Shown in pieces: positions 48,365-56,914 of a stretch of 64,000 nucleotides of DNA. The DNA is from Enterocloster lavalensis (lineage in GTDB: Bacteria; Bacillota; Clostridia; Lachnospirales; Lachnospiraceae). The DNA lies in contig NZ_CABJCG010000009.1 in assembly GCF_902364025.1 (NCBI RefSeq), positions 2,965 to 66,964 of the forward strand, written 5' to 3'. Below the pieces are notes generated by a model. The model was not told where the DNA came from. It searched no databases and saw nothing but the letters and a program-made list of their open reading frames with translations. Numbering within the stretch: the first letter of the stretch is position 1; each line of letters begins with the position of its first letter. The position numbers and the translations under genes were made by a program.

Positions 48365-50716
48365 ATGAAACAGAGAATGGATGGCTGTGAGGGGATCCGT
48401 ATTGTTTCGCCGGTGACGGGGAACGCGGTGCCGGTGGATCAGGTGCCGGATCCGGTGTTTTCCCAGAAGATTATCGGGGACGGGGTCGCGGTGGCGCCGG
48501 AGGACGGCAGAATTGTAAGCCCGGTGGACGGCGAGGTGGTGTCTGTGGCGGAGACGCTGCACGCGTATGGATTCCGCAGTCAGGAAGGCCTTGAGGTGCT
48601 GGTGCATTTCGGGCTGGAGACGGTGGCGCTCAAAGGGGAGTATTTTAAGTGTCATGTGAAGGTCGGGGACCGGGTGAAGGCCGGGGATCTGGTTGCTGAG
48701 GCGGATTTGGAAGGGCTGAAGGAGAAGCAGGTGGAGACCATTACGCCGGTGCTGATCTGCGGTGGTATGGAAGGGCGTACCATGAATGCGGAGCTGGGCG
48801 CGGTGAAGGCAGGGGAGTCGGTGATTATGACGGTGCTGGATGCGTGTGACGGCGAGGAGAGCGCGGGAGCTGAGACCGGGACGTCTGTGGGAGGAAATGC
48901 AGGCGCGGTTGGCGGTGATTCCGGTTCTGATGGAAGGTCTGTGGGCGAACGTTCAGCGGGAGACGGTGGAACGGCTGGGGGCCGGAAGGCCGGAAACGGC
49001 GGTTCTGATAAGGGAGATGGGACTGAAAGTGCAGGAGGCGTTTCCGGGAGCCAGGCGGGGAAGAAAAAATCTCTGATCAATTTTGACTTTTTACAGAAAC
49101 TGGGTAAGGTACTGATGACGGTGATCGCCGTAATGCCGGCGGCCGGGTTGATGATCAGCGTGGGTAAGCTGGTCCAGATGGCCGGGGCGGATTTGGGCGT
49201 GGTCATGACCATTGGAAGCACGATGGAGACCATCGGCTGGGCGGTGATCAACAATCTGCACATTTTATTCGCGGTAGCCATCGGCGGCTCATGGGCGAAG
49301 GAGAAGGCGGGCGGTGCCTTTGCGGCTGTGATTGCATTTATCCTGATCAACGTGGTCACGGGAGCGCTCTTTGGGGTCAGCAGCGCAGACCTGGCGGACC
49401 CGGCGGCGGTAACCCGCACACTGTTTGGAAAGGAAATACTGGTGAACGGGTATTTCACCTCGGTGCTGGGAGCTCCGGCCTTAAATATGGGTGTGTTTGT
49501 GGGAATTATTTCCGGATTTGTAGGTGGAACCATTTATAATAAGTATTATAATTACCGCAAGCTTCCGGACGCGCTGGCATTTTTTAACGGGAAACGTTTT
49601 GTGCCCATGGTGGTGATTCTGTGGTCCGTGATCATTTCCCTGGTGCTGGCCGTGGTGTGGCCGGTGGTGCAGTCCGGGATCAACAGCTTCGGCGTGTGGA
49701 TCGCCAATTCCTCGGCTACCTCACCGGTGCTGGCTCCGTTTATCTATGGGACGTTGGAGCGGATGCTGCTTCCTTTTGGTCTGCACCATATGCTGACCAT
49801 TCCCATGAATTATACGTCCTTTGGCGGAACTTACACGATGCTTACCGGGGCAAACGCGGGAGCGCAGGTGTTTGGGCAGGACCCGCTGTGGCTGGCATGG
49901 GCGACGGATTTGATCAATTTGAAGGGCGCAGGGGACATGGCCGGTTATCAGCAGCTTTTGACCACTGTGACGCCCGCGCGGTTTAAGGTGGGGCAGATGA
50001 TCGGGGCCACGGGCCTGTTGCTGGGAATCGCTCTGGCTATGTACCGGAGAGTGGACGCCGACAAGCGCCAGAAGTACCGTTCCATGTTTGTTTCCACTGT
50101 GCTGGCGGTGTTTTTAACCGGCGTCACGGAGCCGTTAGAGTTTATGTTTATGTTCTGCGCGCTGCCGCTTTATGTGGTGTACGCGGTGCTTCAGGGCTGC
50201 GCCTTTGCCATGGCGGGGTTGATTCACCTGCGGCTGCATTCTTTTGGAAATCTGGAGTTTTTGACCAGAATCCCCATGTCCGTGAAGGCGGGACTGACGG
50301 GCGATCTGATCAATTTTGTGATCTGCGTGGTGGTGTTCTTTGCCGTGGGATACGCAGTGGCGTATTTTATGATTGGGAAGTTCCGCTTTGCGACGCCGGG
50401 GAGACTGGGCAATTATACGGATGACGGCGCTGGAGATGAGAGTCCGGATGCGGGAACCGGGAACGGAAATGCGGCCGGGAAGGACAGCCAGGCGGAGCGG
50501 ATCATCGGCCTTTTGGGCGGCCGGGAGAATATTTCGTTTGTGGACGCCTGTATGACCCGGCTGCGGGTTACGGTGAAGGATGTGTCCAAGGTGGCGGAGC
50601 TTACTGCCTGGAAGGCGGAGGGAGCCATGGGGCTGATTAAGAAGGATGAGGGGATTCAGGCGGTTTACGGACCCAAGGCCGACGTGCTGAAATCGGATAT
50701 CAACGATATATTGTAA
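48365..50716 (+). CDS. PTS glucose/maltose-family permease, IIA-IIC-IIB order
   Basis: About 783 residues. IIA of the Glc type (10-150) with both His66 and the phosphorylated His81 (VLVHFGLETV); a Gly/Ser/Ala-rich linker (about 160-230); the IIC channel (about 240-670) with ten or so helices and the FMFCALPLY and TEPLEF segments; and IIB (about 705-783) with active Cys729 in DACMTRLR. It imports and phosphorylates a sugar, probably maltose or glucose-like given the MalQ and LacI neighbours. The domain order differs from the usual IICBA or IIBCA. ATG 48365 has CAGGAGG at six bases. Confidence 0.93.
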   Translation: MKQRMDGCEGIRIVSPVTGNAVPVDQVPDPVFSQKIIGDGVAVAPEDGRIVSPVDGEVVSVAETLHAYGFRSQEGLEVLVHFGLETVALKGEYFKCHVKVGDRVKAGDLVAEADLEGLKEKQVETITPVLICGGMEGRTMNAELGAVKAGESVIMTVLDACDGEESAGAETGTSVGGNAGAVGGDSGSDGRSVGERSAGDGGTAGGRKAGNGGSDKGDGTESAGGVSGSQAGKKKSLINFDFLQKLGKVLMTVIAVMPAAGLMISVGKLVQMAGADLGVVMTIGSTMETIGWAVINNLHILFAVAIGGSWAKEKAGGAFAAVIAFILINVVTGALFGVSSADLADPAAVTRTLFGKEILVNGYFTSVLGAPALNMGVFVGIISGFVGGTIYNKYYNYRKLPDALAFFNGKRFVPMVVILWSVIISLVLAVVWPVVQSGINSFGVWIANSSATSPVLAPFIYGTLERMLLPFGLHHMLTIPMNYTSFGGTYTMLTGANAGAQVFGQDPLWLAWATDLINLKGAGDMAGYQQLLTTVTPARFKVGQMIGATGLLLGIALAMYRRVDADKRQKYRSMFVSTVLAVFLTGVTEPLEFMFMFCALPLYVVYAVLQGCAFAMAGLIHLRLHSFGNLEFLTRIPMSVKAGLTGDLINFVICVVVFFAVGYAVAYFMIGKFRFATPGRLGNYTDDGAGDESPDAGTGNGNAAGKDSQAERIIGLLGGRENISFVDACMTRLRVTVKDVSKVAELTAWKAEGAMGLIKKDEGIQAVYGPKADVLKSDINDIL

Positions 50717-50725
50717 GGAGCTGCT

Positions 50726-51823
50726 ATGAAGCTGATGACGTTGAACACACATAGTCTGGTGGAACCGGGGTATGAGAATAAGCTGAAACTGTTTGCGGAG
50801 GTGGTACTCCGGGAACGGCCGGATGTGATCGCGCTGCAGGAGGTCAACCAGAGTCTGGTGGAACCGGGGGTGGAGAGGGAGCGGTTGCTGGCGCTGGGGT
50901 TTGTGGAATGCCGGGATTGCGCAAGGCGCGTGGAAAAGGCAGCGATTGAGGCTGGGGCTGAGGCCGGAGAGAGTGGGGAAGATGTGGAGTATGGGGCCGG
51001 GGGACGCTGCGCGGAAGTTCCGGTCCGGGCGGACAATCACGCTTACCGGCTGGCCGGGCTGCTGGCGGAGGGCGGAGCGCCTTATTTCTGGACCTGGGTT
51101 CCGGCCAAGGTCGGCTATGGCAGATATGACGAGGGGACGGCGCTGTTTTCGCGCCTTCCCATAGCGGAAGCGGAATGGATGTATCTGACGGGAAGCCGGG
51201 ATTACAAAAATTGGAAAACACGTAAAGCTCTGGGGATTACTGTGGATTTTGACGGGACGCGCTGCCGCTTTTTCAGCCTGCATATGGGCTGGTGGAAGGA
51301 CGAGGATGAGCCGTTTGCCGGTCAGTGGGAGCGGCTTTCCGGATATCTGAGGAATCTACCCGGGGATGTGTGCTTTCTGATGGGAGATTTTAACTCACCG
51401 GCCGGGCTGCAGGGCGAGGGATGGCAGCTGGTGAGCGGTTCCGGCTGGCTGGATACCTACGGACTGGCGGCGGCGAAGGACGACGGAGTTACGGTTGGGG
51501 GCGTCATTGACGGTTGGAGAGATGATACGCGAAATGCTGATGGTACGGCGCCGGACGCGGAGGGAGCAGAGAACGAGGTAGGCGCGGAGGGCGCAGAGGT
51601 CGCGGAGAACGCAGAGGGCGCGGGTAACACAGAAGGCGCAGGAGTCGCAGAGGCCGCGCCTGAAAAAGGAATGCGCATCGATTATATCTGGGTCAACCGG
51701 GAGATACCGGTTCTACGGTCCCAGGTGATTTGTAATGGAATAAATGGTCCGGTGGTTTCCGACCACTACGGCGTGATGATAGAGTGTGAGCCGGACAAAT
51801 GTCCGGGCAGAGGGGGATTGTGA
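50726..51823 (+). CDS. Endonuclease/exonuclease/phosphatase-family hydrolase
   Basis: 365 residues of the EEP fold: MTLNTHSL start, Glu in IALQEVN, FSLHMGWW, GDFNSP, and a closing VVSDHYGV with the catalytic His. Members range from nucleases to sphingomyelinases and sugar-phosphate-like phosphatases. Placement ten bases behind the PTS gene and directly before malQ argues for a metabolic role, perhaps as phosphatase. Two odd insertions break the fold: an acidic loop near 75-95 and a low-complexity Ala/Glu/Gly stretch near 275-310. Confidence 0.85.
   Translation: MKLMTLNTHSLVEPGYENKLKLFAEVVLRERPDVIALQEVNQSLVEPGVERERLLALGFVECRDCARRVEKAAIEAGAEAGESGEDVEYGAGGRCAEVPVRADNHAYRLAGLLAEGGAPYFWTWVPAKVGYGRYDEGTALFSRLPIAEAEWMYLTGSRDYKNWKTRKALGITVDFDGTRCRFFSLHMGWWKDEDEPFAGQWERLSGYLRNLPGDVCFLMGDFNSPAGLQGEGWQLVSGSGWLDTYGLAAAKDDGVTVGGVIDGWRDDTRNADGTAPDAEGAENEVGAEGAEVAENAEGAGNTEGAGVAEAAPEKGMRIDYIWVNREIPVLRSQVICNGINGPVVSDHYGVMIECEPDKCPGRGGL
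51541..51660 (+). repeat. Low-complexity in-frame insertion of G-A-E units
   Basis: Short GCGGAGGGCGCAGAG-like units of nine or so bases, repeated with variation, encode an Ala/Glu/Gly loop in the EEP hydrolase just before its last active-site strand. Confidence 0.65.
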
Positions 51824-51824
51824 T

Positions 51825-53327
51825 ATGAGACGAGAGAGCGGGATTTTGCTGTCGGTTGCCAGCCTGCCGTCGCGGTACGGGATCGGCTGTTTTTCAAAAG
51901 AGGCCTACGAGTTCGTGGATCAGCTAAAGGCGGCGGGACAGTCCTACTGGCAGATTCTGCCCCTTGGGCCTACCAGTTACGGGGATTCGCCTTACCAGTC
52001 CTTTTCTACATTTGCGGGAAATCCATACTATATCAGCCTGGAAAATCTGATCGATGAGGGGCTTCTGACCAGAGAGGAGTGCGAGGCGGCGGACCTGGGA
52101 GACGATGCCGGGCTGGTGGATTATGAGAAGCTGTATGAGAACCGTTTTCCGTTGCTGCGTAAAGCGTATGAGCGGAGCGGGGCGGGAAATGACCGGGAAT
52201 TTCTGCGGTTTAAGGCGGAAAATGCATGGTGGCTGGACGATTACGCCCTGTACATGGCGGTGAAGGCGCGGTTTGACCAGGCGGCCTGGACGCAGTGGGC
52301 AAAGGACATCCGGCTGCGGTGGCAGAACGCGTTAGATTATTACCGGCGGGAGTTGTATTTTGATATTGAGTTTCATCAGTACCTGCAATATTTGTTTATG
52401 AGCCAGTGGAACAGATTGAAGGCGTACGCCAACAGCAGGGGAATCCGCATTGTGGGGGATATTCCCATCTACGTGGCCCTGGACAGCGCGGACGCCTGGG
52501 CAAGTCCCGAGCTGTTCCAGTTGGACGAAAATAATGCGCCTCAGGCCGTAGCCGGCTGCCCGCCGGATGGATTTTCCGCGACGGGACAGCTCTGGGGAAA
52601 TCCCCTTTACCGGTGGGATTACCACCGGCAGACGGGGTACGGGTGGTGGATTAAACGGCTGTCTTACTGCTACCGGCTGTACGACGTGGTGCGCATCGAT
52701 CATTTCCGGGGATTTGACCAGTATTTCAGCATTCCGGCCGGGGCTGAAAATGCGGTGGGCGGACACTGGGAGCAGGGGCCGGGCATCGAGTTGTTCCGCA
52801 GGGTGAAGGAAGCTCTGGGGGACAAGGAGATTATCGCGGAGGATCTGGGCTATGTGACGGACTCAGTGCGCCGCCTGGTGGCGGAGACGGGTTATCCGGG
52901 CATGAAGGTGCTGGAGTTCGCGTTTGACTCCCGGGACTCCGGGTGCGCCAGCGATTATCTGCCCCACAATTACCCGGAAAACTGCGTGGCTTATACGGGA
53001 ACCCATGACAATGAGACCATTGCCGGGTGGTTTGAATCGATTAAGCCGGAGGAGCAGAAATTGGCCAGGGATTATCTCTGCGACCATTATACGCCGGTGG
53101 AGGAGCTGCACCTGCCGTTTATCAGCTTGGTGATGCGCAGCCAGGCCAGAATGTGTATTATCCCGCTGCAGGATTATCTGGGGCTGGGAAATGACTGCCG
53201 CATCAACACGCCTTCCACGGTGGGGGAGAACTGGAGATGGCGGTTGGTTCCGGGGCAGATGTCGGAGGCTGTGACAGAGGAGATTGGGATGGTGACGAGA
53301 CGGTATGGGAGGTGGAACTGGGATTGA
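51825..53327 (+). CDS. malQ: 4-alpha-glucanotransferase
   Basis: 500 residues, normal MalQ length. It transfers glucan segments between maltodextrins, releasing glucose. GH77 motifs are present: SLPSRYGIG start, RIDHFRGF with the nucleophile Asp near 292, AEDLGYVT with the acid Glu near 339, and GTHDNET with the stabilising Asp. It follows the EEP gene by two bases and closes the LacI-controlled module. Start ATG 51825 after AGAGGGGG. Confidence 0.96.
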   Translation: MRRESGILLSVASLPSRYGIGCFSKEAYEFVDQLKAAGQSYWQILPLGPTSYGDSPYQSFSTFAGNPYYISLENLIDEGLLTREECEAADLGDDAGLVDYEKLYENRFPLLRKAYERSGAGNDREFLRFKAENAWWLDDYALYMAVKARFDQAAWTQWAKDIRLRWQNALDYYRRELYFDIEFHQYLQYLFMSQWNRLKAYANSRGIRIVGDIPIYVALDSADAWASPELFQLDENNAPQAVAGCPPDGFSATGQLWGNPLYRWDYHRQTGYGWWIKRLSYCYRLYDVVRIDHFRGFDQYFSIPAGAENAVGGHWEQGPGIELFRRVKEALGDKEIIAEDLGYVTDSVRRLVAETGYPGMKVLEFAFDSRDSGCASDYLPHNYPENCVAYTGTHDNETIAGWFESIKPEEQKLARDYLCDHYTPVEELHLPFISLVMRSQARMCIIPLQDYLGLGNDCRINTPSTVGENWRWRLVPGQMSEAVTEEIGMVTRRYGRWNWD

Positions 53328-53410
53328 CGGAATCGTGATTGAGGGAAGTTACTGAAAACGATTACGCTGTGATGCTGCCTTTGATTACTCGTGATCCATG
53401 TAAGAATACT

Positions 53411-53451
53411 GCGGGATACAACGCCTGATACGGCGGAGTATCCCGCTTTTT
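53411..53451 (+). terminator. Terminator behind malQ
   Basis: GCGGGATAC pairs with GTATCCCGC (inner GCC/GGC), followed by five T. Confidence 0.9.
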
Positions 53452-53464
53452 GAATGCAATGGGC
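53452..53464 (+). repeat. Post-terminator motif GRATGCAATGGGC, copy 4
   Basis: GAATGCAATGGGC immediately after the T-run of the malQ terminator; seven bases further the convergent LysR gene ends. Confidence 0.75.
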
Positions 53465-53470
53465 CGGTTG

Positions 53471-54403
53471 TTAGAAAGGACACCAGGGCAGGACCTCGTT
53501 TTTCAGAGTGCGGATCAGGTCCTGAATCAGCTTTTGTTTGATGTTACCGCTCTGGTAGATGGCCATGCATTTTCGGGTTTCCGGCATGTTTTCCAGCAGA
53601 AACAAATCGAGCTGGTTAACGCCGGGTTCGTGGCTGAAGTACACGACAGAGCCGGAGAGCAGCTGTACGCCTAGGCCCTTTACATTCAGAAGCAGGCCCG
53701 TGCTGAGATTATTGATGGAGATTGTACGGGATGGATGTATCTGGTTATTTTGAAGAATCGTTTGGTAGGTGTCGTAGAGCCCGTTGGATACCTGGGGGAT
53801 GATGAAGGGCAGGCCGTTTAACTGGTCCGGCTGCACGATATAGGGATTTTTCATATCGTGTTTGCCGCGCAGGTGATCGGGAATCAGGCCGAATTTGCGG
53901 TGGGCGGCGAAAAACAGCGTTTCTTCCATAATCTCCACCATCTCAATGTCCGTGGAAGCGGGAAATACTCCGATGCCCACGTCAAGTTTTTGCTTTTGGA
54001 GATCCTCATACATCCGCTGCTCTGTTTCCTGGACGATCTGAACGTTGATATCCGGGTGGATGGAGCAGAAGGTGGGCAGAAACAGGGGGAGCCAGTGGTG
54101 GCCGCGTACCTGGCCGATTCCCACCAGCAGCGTCTGGGTGGGGTTGGCGATAAAGTGGATCTGGCTGCGCAGCGCTTGTTCCGAGGCGTAGATTTTCTTC
54201 ATTTTTTCAAGATAGTACGCGCCTGCGTCGGTCAGCGTGACGGGGGATTTCGTGCGGTCAAACAGTTTTACGCCCAGTTCATTTTCCAGACGGTTTAAGT
54301 AAAGGGTCAGCGTGGGTTGTGAGATATACAGGCGTTTTGCGGCCTGGGTCAGGTTCCGCTCCTCCGCGATGGCAATAATGTAGTTTAATTTTTCATATAA
54401 CAT
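53471..54403 (-). CDS. LysR-family regulator of the acid-sugar module
   Basis: 310 residues: winged HTH (1-60; NLTQAAKRLYISQPTLTLYLNRLE) and an effector domain starting LLVGIGQVRG. Divergent from an enolase-superfamily gene with a 215-bp shared gap containing the palindrome CCATAAA-N5-TTTATGG, the classic arrangement for LysR control by a pathway intermediate. Confidence 0.93.
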   Translation of the reverse strand: MLYEKLNYIIAIAEERNLTQAAKRLYISQPTLTLYLNRLENELGVKLFDRTKSPVTLTDAGAYYLEKMKKIYASEQALRSQIHFIANPTQTLLVGIGQVRGHHWLPLFLPTFCSIHPDINVQIVQETEQRMYEDLQKQKLDVGIGVFPASTDIEMVEIMEETLFFAAHRKFGLIPDHLRGKHDMKNPYIVQPDQLNGLPFIIPQVSNGLYDTYQTILQNNQIHPSRTISINNLSTGLLLNVKGLGVQLLSGSVVYFSHEPGVNQLDLFLLENMPETRKCMAIYQSGNIKQKLIQDLIRTLKNEVLPWCPF

Positions 54404-54499
54404 GCAAATCTACCTTTCACATTTCCTCGTCAATCTGTACAGGTTTCAGTTCCCATTATAAGTACCTTTACACGAAAAGTAAATGACCATCCCCAGTTC

Positions 54500-54518
54500 C
54501 CATAAAAAAAATTTATGG
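54500..54518. promoter_or_regulatory. Candidate LysR operator
   Basis: CCATAAA, five A, TTTATGG is a perfect 19-bp inverted repeat roughly midway in the divergent gap. A second, looser AATATT...AATATT pair lies at 54531-54556. Confidence 0.6.
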
Positions 54519-54618
54519 CATTAAAAACCTTAATATTTTGATGAGGAATCAATATTGGACGGTGCCGGAACGACATGTTAGCATGGGATTAACAAATTGT
54601 TAAAGACGGAGGGGAAGA

Positions 54619-55695
54619 ATGAAAATAACGGATGTGCGCGTGGAGCGTTATCGGTGGCCAAAGGAAAAGCCCATTGCCAACGGAAAACATGTATATACGC
54701 ACAATGAGCTCAATTTATTGATTGTCGACACGGATGCGGGCGTGAGCGGGTATGGCTGCAGCTGGGCGATTGAATTTGCGGAGAGCATGGGCAAGGCGAT
54801 TATCGGCGAAGATCCGCTGAACCATGAACGGCTTTGGCAGAAGATTTATGTTCCCAAGTTTATCGGACGGCGGGGAACCAGCTGCAAGACGGTTTCTGCT
54901 ATCGATATTGCACTTTGGGACATCAAGGCAAAGGTGGCGGGGATGCCGCTGTACCGGCTGTTAGGCGGATTCAGGGAACGGATTCCATGTTATGTGGCCG
55001 GTGGGTATTATGCAGAAAATAAGGGGATTACACAGCTGCAAAAGGAGATGGAGGAGTATGTAAGCTGGGGCATCCGGGCGGTCAAGATGAAGGTGGGGGC
55101 GCTGTCCCTGAAAGAGGATGCCAGGCGTGTTCAGGCTGTGCGGCAGGTCCTGGGAGACGATGTGAAGCTGTTGCTTGACGCCAACTGCGCATACCGGTTT
55201 TTTGAAGCCATCGAGTTTTCAAGGATGGTGGAGGAATACCGCCCTTACTGGCTGGAGGAGCCGGTGGATGCCGACGACTACGATGGATACCGGAAGGTGG
55301 CGGCTAAGAGCAATATTCCCATCGCCGCAGGGGAAAACGAGGTGACCCGTTTCGGATTCAGGGATCTGATCAACACGCAGGCCGTCAGCATTTTAAACCC
55401 AGATGCGGCAAGCCTGGGAGGGGTCACGGAGTTTATGAAGATCGCGGGTTACGCGGACGCCAACGGGTTGGTGATGAGCCCCCACGGACAACAGCAGCTG
55501 CATGTTCATTTGGATTGTGCGGCCCCAAATGTCAACCTGGCGGAATTTTATCCTCCTCAGTATGACGCCAAGGTGTATGAGGCATTTGTCAACCCCGTAG
55601 TTTTCAATGAAGACGGGACGGTCAGTCCCAGCCAGGCTCCCGGAGCGGGTCTGGATATTAACCGGGAACTGTTGGCTCCGTACCGCATCCAGTAG
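54619..55695 (+). CDS. Enolase-superfamily enzyme, mandelate racemase subgroup
   Basis: 358 residues. Metal ligands fit Asp187 (LLDAN), Glu213 (WLEEP) and Glu239 (AGENE); base Lys158 in a KMK motif (156-158) and base His289 (SPHGQQQ) match the mandelate racemase subgroup, which dehydrates or racemises acid sugars. The exact substrate cannot be read. It shares a promoter region with the LysR gene, and a second member follows by 16 bp. Confidence 0.88.
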   Translation: MKITDVRVERYRWPKEKPIANGKHVYTHNELNLLIVDTDAGVSGYGCSWAIEFAESMGKAIIGEDPLNHERLWQKIYVPKFIGRRGTSCKTVSAIDIALWDIKAKVAGMPLYRLLGGFRERIPCYVAGGYYAENKGITQLQKEMEEYVSWGIRAVKMKVGALSLKEDARRVQAVRQVLGDDVKLLLDANCAYRFFEAIEFSRMVEEYRPYWLEEPVDADDYDGYRKVAAKSNIPIAAGENEVTRFGFRDLINTQAVSILNPDAASLGGVTEFMKIAGYADANGLVMSPHGQQQLHVHLDCAAPNVNLAEFYPPQYDAKVYEAFVNPVVFNEDGTVSPSQAPGAGLDINRELLAPYRIQ

Positions 55696-55711
55696 AGAGG
55701 GGGAAATGTCT

Positions 55712-56887
55712 ATGAAAATAACAGATGTTCGGGTGATATGCGCAAACCGCAGCGTGTTCTGCCGAATTGACACGGACGAAGGAATTTCAGGTTTGGGCGA
55801 GAGCGGAACCTGGGGATTTCTGGAAGCATCCGCACGGGCAATTCTGGTAATGAAGGAATATCTGGTGGGGCGGGATCCTCTGGATATCGAGCACCATTGG
55901 CAGTATCTATACCGGTTTTCGCATTTCCGCGGAGCGGCCGTCATGGGAGCTCTGTCCGCTATTGATATCGCGCTTTGGGATCTGGCGGGAAAATACTATC
56001 ATGTGCCGGTATATCGCCTTCTGGGCGGAAAATGCCGGGACCAGGTCCGTGTTTATAACCACACGGCCGGCCGGACTGAGGAAGAGCTGATTGAGAACGC
56101 GAAAAAGGGAGTGGAAGAGGGGTATACAGCCCTGGGCCATTTAAATCCCTATTTGGACGAACCGCGGACTCAGCCTTATAGGGATGGAAATACGGCGATG
56201 CTCTACAAGGCGGAGCGCAGAATTGCCAGAATCAGGGAGGCGGTGGGTGAGGAAATCGATCTTTGCCTGGAACTTCACCGGCGCCTGGAGCCTGGGCTGG
56301 CTGTGCAGCTTAGCGCCCGGCTGGAACCCTATAATCCCATGTTTCTGGAGGATCCCATACGGCCGGATAATTTCGACGCTATGGGGGAGGTTGCACGCAA
56401 ATGCCGGATTCCCATTGCCACAGGGGAACGCATTCACACGTCCCATGAGTTTGAGATGTTGTTAGCGCGGGAAGCATGCAGTTATGTGCGCGTTTCCATG
56501 GGAGTCTGCGGTGGATTTACAGGCGCCAAAAAGATTGCGGCAGTTGCGGAAGCCCACCATGTAAGTCTGGTGCCTCACAATCCGCTGAGCCCGGTGATGA
56601 CCAACGCGGTGCTGAATTTTGCAGCTGCCACCGACAATGTGGCGATCTGCGAGTATCCGAATCCTTACGCGGCATCCACCGCGGACCACCTGACTGTCAG
56701 CGGCGTAAAGCTGCGTCAGTGCGATATGGTGGATCATATTCCGGAAATGAAGAACGGGTATCTGCCCGTGCCAAAGGAAGATGGAATCGGCATTGAATTG
56801 ATCCCGGATCTGGAAGAGCGGTTTCCCTTCCGTCCCCATAAAATCCTGACACGGCTGAACCTGGACGGTTCCATCTGTGATCAGTAG
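55712..56887 (+). CDS. Enolase-superfamily sugar-acid dehydratase (galactonate/mannonate dehydratase-like)
   Basis: 391 residues. Metal ligands Glu187 (CLELHRR), Glu213 (FLEDP) and Glu239 (ATGER), with His189 and a VPHNPLSP histidine, follow the pattern of galactonate and mannonate dehydratases, although the first ligand is Glu, not Asp. It would dehydrate an aldonic acid to a 2-keto-3-deoxy acid. I use ATG 55712 since AGAGGGGG is too close to an ATG six bases earlier. No KDPG-type aldolase or kinase gene is near. Confidence 0.87.
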   Translation: MKITDVRVICANRSVFCRIDTDEGISGLGESGTWGFLEASARAILVMKEYLVGRDPLDIEHHWQYLYRFSHFRGAAVMGALSAIDIALWDLAGKYYHVPVYRLLGGKCRDQVRVYNHTAGRTEEELIENAKKGVEEGYTALGHLNPYLDEPRTQPYRDGNTAMLYKAERRIARIREAVGEEIDLCLELHRRLEPGLAVQLSARLEPYNPMFLEDPIRPDNFDAMGEVARKCRIPIATGERIHTSHEFEMLLAREACSYVRVSMGVCGGFTGAKKIAAVAEAHHVSLVPHNPLSPVMTNAVLNFAAATDNVAICEYPNPYAASTADHLTVSGVKLRQCDMVDHIPEMKNGYLPVPKEDGIGIELIPDLEERFPFRPHKILTRLNLDGSICDQ

Positions 56888-56914
56888 AGCTTGCTAATCA
56901 GAGGAGGTATACAT

